Assembly: GCA_033816765.1 (NCBI GenBank)
Contig: CM066292.1
Location: 5,456,001-5,520,000 of the forward strand
Direction: 5' to 3'
Length of the DNA stretch: 64,000 bases
DNA from: Nothopassalora personata
Lineage: Eukaryota; Ascomycota; Dothideomycetes; Mycosphaerellales; Mycosphaerellaceae
Under the pieces are notes generated by a model. That model had not been told where the DNA came from, searched no databases, and worked only from the letters and a program-made list of their open reading frames with translations. A program made the translations under genes and the position numbers. This document shows, in pieces, positions 59,768 to 64,000 of the stretch. How positions within the stretch are numbered: position 1 is the stretch's first letter; each line of letters begins with the position of its first letter.

Positions 59768-59959
59768 ATGTCGATAGCTAGTCGAAGATACTTTTTCCCT
59801 ACAATACTGAAAGTAGTGTTGATGATCACGGCCCTGGCATGGGTCGTTCTATCTGCTCAACCGCAGGGCGTGCCAGGCCGCAAAGCCCTCCCACCATACG
59901 GCCAAGCCGGATCAAGCTATGGACAAGGTCAGTACAACGCCTTACACGCCGGGCCGTGA
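59768..59959 (+). CDS. Possible small secreted protein (63 residues)
   Basis: ATG at 59,768 opens 63 codons. The N terminus has basic residues (ASRRYFFPTILK) followed by a hydrophobic stretch VVLMITALAWVVLSA and a plausible signal-peptidase site (LSA-QP). This leaves a mature peptide of about 30 residues rich in Gly, Gln and Tyr (GQAGSSYGQGQYNALHAGP). It lacks Cys. There is no homology I recognise. A GTCAGT late in the frame could be a splice donor, so the true C terminus may differ. Chance occurrence is possible at this length. Confidence 0.35.
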   Translation: MSIASRRYFFPTILKVVLMITALAWVVLSAQPQGVPGRKALPPYGQAGSSYGQGQYNALHAGP

Positions 59960-60472
59960 CCTTGGTCTTGGTATCCAAGAGATAAAGACTCTACTGCGGT
60001 CGGATGATGTGTCGTCGGTCAGCATTGTCTGGTAGAGGCTTGGAAGCAGTCTTGGTTGCAGCAGCTAATGTGGATCGGTGGGTGAGGTGATTGTAGGTTG
60101 AGTACTATCTTAGCAGTTATTGTGTGGAGGACAGCCTTTGCAATGCCCTCGGGTAATGGATCGACCTGCCGTCAGTACATGCTGTGTTGGTTTATCTTTT
60201 GTCTGTTAGGGTCATCAAAAACAACTTCATTCACGTGCAGCATATGCCGTAGCGTGGAGACCTAAGACTTCGACCTGATGCGAAGGAAAGTCAGTTATGG
60301 ACTCTCACCTGCTGCTCGGTATTGAGCATGCTTCAATTGAGGCTATGCAGACTGCCCAGCAAAAGACCTGTCGTTCGCGCCATCTACCGACATATACGAC
60401 ACTTTCATCAATGGCTTTCTCCGGAGCTCGCTTGTCGGTGTGCTAGCCAAGGAGTGGTCTGACATGGTATAG

Positions 60473-61632
60473 TCACATGTGTCTTATGGCCATCGTTGTA
60501 GCACTGGCAGTGCACCGTTCTGCCATCATGCCATATGTGTCTGGTCGAACGTCGTGGGTGATGTGAGCAAAATACTTGTGGCGAGGATGCCAGTGAGAAT
60601 GCGGCATAGAGTAATCGTAGAGAAGAGGTCCTTCGGTGATATGCTGCTTCCAGCATCGGAAGGATCGGACATGGTAGCGTCTAGGGGAATGGTGTCGACC
60701 TACTTCGTTGTGTTCGCCGTGAGAGACTTTGACCAGCGAAATGCCAAGCATCCGTGCGCCTACCACCTGCGGATGAGGATCCTCACCGGGGCCACATACA
60801 AAATCGCAGCGTCTTCTCTGAGGCATACCCTCGTCGTTCGGCAACAGCATAGGCAACTGGTATGTCAGCATCGCACTCGCACTCCGCAGGCGTCCTTCAA
60901 AGTACGAGACTGTCTCGGAACCTGTCAACCAGCGATCCAAACTCGGGTCCGTAGGAATTGCATGCTCACCTTCCACGTCAAACGCGGAGCGCCAAGCACC
61001 AGCAGAATCGTAGCCCAACCAGTAGTCATGCTCATACCAGGACAAGGGCTCCGCTCTTTCTCAGGCAGACATATGGCACCAAGCTTACCAAGAGTCGAAT
61101 GCAGCTTTCTTCGTCTCTGGTCTCAGCGCACGTCAATCGCTGAGGGGTTTACCAAGGACAAGAACATTGGCGACCCGCTTCCAAGTCTGGGCGGCATATT
61201 GGCATTACCTTCGCAACCTTCGCAAGGTGCAAAACGGCATCTAGTCGGCGGCGCAAGTTCTTTATGGCCTCAACGACGTTGTCGCAGTAGCAGTGGATCA
61301 TCCATCGTTGCGATCGAGAAAGCGAAGTGGCCTCATTCCAGGAGCGCAGGATAAGTTCTTAGCGAGCTGCATACTGCTGCCCTGGGCAAAGAAATGCACG
61401 AATCCTGGTGATCGCGCTCACTTGGCGGGAATCGGTGGCAAGTGCTGTCTGATGGAATTGCTAGAATAGGATAGCACAGGAGGAGCTTACCGAACGGCGA
61501 ACGACTGGAGAAGAAGCAGTCGGTTTCAAACCAAGCACTTTGCTTTGCGCGGAAAATAGTGGCATTGTATGATCGGAAGACCAGGATATCCGTTGATGCA
61601 GACGTGGCTGCTATCCGGTGGAACATGTCCAT
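60473..61632 (-). pseudogene. Possible decayed host gene, minus strand
   Basis: From ATG at 61,632 a frame reads MDMFHRIAATSASTDILVF..., crosses a plausible 46-nt intron (61,445-61,490, GTAAGC donor), continues ALATDSRQVSAITRIRAFLCPGQQYAAR to a TAA, and stays open beyond it for about 70 codons (ELILRSWNEATSL...AIKNLRRRLDAVLHL). Another minus-strand frame (60,473-61,045, 190 codons, WYEHDYWLGYDSAGAWRSAFDVEG) has protein-like composition and may be the 3' part. I recall hypothetical fungal proteins with similar starts but cannot name a family. It could also be two unrelated chance frames. Confidence 0.35.
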
Positions 61633-63250
61633 AGTATCCGAGGTCGCACAATGATTAGTGCTGGCGAGACCTCTGCATTACTTGTCCTTCTCGCGTTCTG
61701 ATCGACATAGCATATTGTGTTGAGAACCTCACTGCCCCTTTGAAAAGTCAAGGGCATATATCTTCCGCAACTGCGGACGATCTTGACCTCTCAAAGCGAT
61801 AGCAGGCCTGGTTTTTGGGTCCGTGCAACCTCCTGTCAGTGAATCGATTGCTTCATGCCCCGCAGTCCACCCTAAACACCTACAGGTCTGCAAAGGGGTA
61901 GTGAACACCTTACGGAGCGGATAGATGTGGTCAGACGACGCAATGCTTTTGCTCCTTCGAGCAAGCAGGGTTCAAGGTGAAAAAGAGACGGTCGTTCCGG
62001 AAGGTCGGTGCAACCAAGGATCAATCCCGCCTCATACCCCAGCAAGAACAAGGACGCGTACAGATCCCTCTTACCTCCGTTCGATAAGGGGTCTTATCTT
62101 CGAAAACTGCTATAGACGGTCAAGCGCATGCTAGTAACGCTATAGTGATGCAATAAGGCCCTGTGAGGCACCTGCTACGGCCACTGTTCAGGCTGTTTCT
62201 GCGCTTCGGATGCCTGTTAAGCTTGATTTCCGACCTTGCTATGGCCAGTCACTTTCGCGCTATCAAATGGGTTTGAGAGGGATCTGTACATAGCACATCA
62301 AACAGCCCAGGCGGCATGGTCTTGGTGCAATGATACCGGCGCCTGAGTGAATGTCTCACCTACTGAAGGAGCCGCTCGCCGTGCTGGAAAATTGCAGGTG
62401 AACGTCCGGTAGTAGACAGCTCGAAAGGATGGTCACGGTGCTCACGACTGCTGGACGCTCGGTCTGGCTCTGTTGAAGGACCAAAATATCACGATCGTGG
62501 GTACGTGGCTGCCTCGCAATGTCGCGACGTAACGAGGAACAACTGTTCTGTCACCACCACGTGGAAAGCGCTCGTTGAGCTGATGTCTTGGCTCGCGGAT
62601 AGTGGTGCGCGTAGTGGGTCGTCTGCCATGTGAGCTGAAGCCGTGAACCAAATGTTCCATGGCAGAACGGCTGCTACGCTGCCATGGATTGTGGCTGCCT
62701 CCTTCGCAGACACGCTTCTTAGTGCTGTGCCGTACATCAATCGTTCCAGTGGTGCCCAGTGGTCTCGTGATCAGTACGTGTGTAATCACAAGTGCACACC
62801 CATCGAGAACTTCGGCGGAGTGATTCTCGACTTGCCGGTCCGGAGACATCGTTCTTTGTGCGACTCTGAGGCAGCTGTTGCAGGAACTTGGAGTCGTACA
62901 GCCGAGATGCCGCCGTATGCATCGCCTTCGTTGCCTCTTATGGGCGAGACGCGCTCGTATCCTTAAGGCTTGGACAGCGCTAACGGGGCTCTTGGCTGTC
63001 CATCCTAAGCTTTAGACATACATCTAGATCATGCGCCCTCTAACCGTCAGCTTTCGTCTTTTATGCTTATCAATTGAGTAGCAGCCAATACGCTTGCTTA
63101 GTCGACACGTGGACGGCTTGCATAAGTCCGGCCGAAATTCGTTGTTTCGAAGAAACTTGTGCAAGCGACCGGAACAGTGCGGCAACGCCGACGCGCCATG
63201 CGAGCGGAGAGGCTTGCGTTTGGTCAATCTGCCAGCTTCGGAAAAATCTA
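61633..63250. other. Intergenic, nothing supported
   Basis: Normal, non-RIPped composition. Open frames of 60-135 codons overlap on both strands without motifs, introns or start context. I see no RNA gene. Confidence 0.45.
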
Positions 63251-63540
63251 TGGGCAGCCCCCCAGTCTGACTAATCAATCAAATCCCATCAAATGGTGAA
63301 TACAGTACAGTGCCTTACCCCCTGCACCTGGCTCCTCCCACGAGATCCTCCCTCCCTCCCAGGAGGGGGCCCTCCTACCGTGGGCCCCTCCCATGTTTGC
63401 TGCGGCTACAAGAAATATAGATGCTATTAGCCCTCGCCGGACGGGCAAGCGCATTTTGGAGTGTTCTTGGAGGGCTAATCGAATTTTGAGTGATGACTAA
63501 ACATTGGGGGCTGCCCGCAGTCAAAAATCGGGGCTGCCCA
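63251..63540. mobile_element. TA-flanked MITE, 290 bp
   Basis: The ends TGGGCAGCCCC and GGGGCTGCCCA are exact inverted repeats of 11 bp, flanked by the dinucleotide TA on both sides (63,249-63,250 and 63,541-63,542). A second internal GGGGGCTGCCC at about 63,506-63,516 makes a subterminal direct repeat. There is no coding capacity. TA duplication and size suggest a non-autonomous Tc1/mariner or pogo-type element. It is not RIPped. Confidence 0.75.
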
Positions 63541-63542
63541 TA

Positions 63543-64000
63543 GCCTCTCCGGCCGTCTCGCTGTCGCATCGTGATAACCCAGAGCTTCGGGGCCGTGGCA
63601 GCATAAGCGACCCGCGTTTAGCAGGCGAAGATCCTGGTAGGGGGCTTACGTGGCGTCAGCACATGCTGTCGCAAATGCGTGCGTGTCCATCTCACGAAGA
63701 AGAAGAAGAAGCAGGGATTCGCTAGACGAGCCGTGGCATCCAGTCTTGGTAGAAGGAAAGATCATGCGAACATGGTGGGAGCTCTATCTGTCTTGTCGAG
63801 TCTAAACAATACTTATGTCCCCGCGCCACCGACAACTGGTGTTGCGAGCGGTACAGAACATGATGTATTTCGTGGGTGACTTCCAAAGCAGCTGCGAGCA
63901 GAATGTTGGTCAAGTCCAGATTCCCGAAGTGTACGGTACGAGCGAGAAGGAGGCTTGTGCAGGGTCGGAAAGTTGCAGGCAGCCCGCAGATCCCATCGTT
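63543..64000. other. Window end, nothing supported
   Basis: Non-RIPped sequence with only short overlapping frames and a GAA-repeat run near 63,698-63,712. No gene is visible. Confidence 0.4.

Noticed and set aside
60479..61354. 291-codon plus-strand open frame
   Set aside because: Its composition (His, Arg, Cys, Ser scatter) is that of a shadow frame, and the minus strand looks more protein-like.

Overview
The window is filamentous fungal (Pezizomycotina) nuclear DNA. Four intron-bearing or typical ascomycete genes have short GT-AG introns of 46-117 nt with CTGAC/CTAAC branch sites, and the transposons carry the signature of repeat-induced point mutation (RIP). A Dothideomycete, perhaps of the Mycosphaerellales/Capnodiales, is my best guess from protein flavour, but I cannot confirm it. 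RIP here acts at CpA (TpG on the other strand). CAG/CAA/TGG codons have become stops and Cys codons have become Tyr, while CpG is largely spared, so the repeats are full of TAG/TAA without being extremely AT-rich.

Layout. 1-21,240 is nested, RIP-mutated transposon. It holds the 3' part of a Ty3/gypsy chromovirus (A, 1-5,890, plus strand), a repeat R1 and a second gypsy-type pol (C, 5,891-10,516, minus strand), a complete 7.3-kb chromovirus (B, 10,522-17,796, minus strand, 404-bp LTRs, target duplication CGTAG) inserted into C-type sequence, and more RIPped repeat to 21,240. 21,241-23,030 is an unmutated island with one SMP-30/gluconolactonase-like gene. 23,031-43,740 is again RIPped: an inverted copy of the repeat left of the island, a third chromovirus (D, 25,510-32,733) with non-matching LTRs, a gypsy RT-RNase H fragment (E), R1, a minus-strand gypsy element (F) and a long-TIR element (41,907-43,330).

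43,741-64,000 is mostly unmutated. It holds an MFS sugar transporter, AIP1 (actin-interacting WD40 protein), an enoyl-CoA hydratase-like gene with a large internal deletion, a conserved fungal protein of unknown function, a RIPped Tc1/mariner copy, and a KAR9-type microtubule-linker gene. The last 6 kb is gene-poor, with one possible small secreted protein, one decayed gene and a TA-flanked MITE.

Main observations. (1) Three diverged chromoviruses each keep an antisense gene 3' of pol encoding the same kind of Cys-motif plus coiled-coil protein. (2) One of them holds a tRNA-like sequence with good A and B boxes. (3) Four solo LTRs with exact 5-bp target duplications sit in the RIPped elements. 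Two are 319-bp relatives, one RIPped and one intact, which shows the RIP base preference directly. (4) The TGTTACGG...CCTAACA LTRs share R-U5 but each has a different short tandem repeat in U3.

Limits: element boundaries without a target duplication are approximate, and domain calls in RIPped sequence rest on reading through stops.
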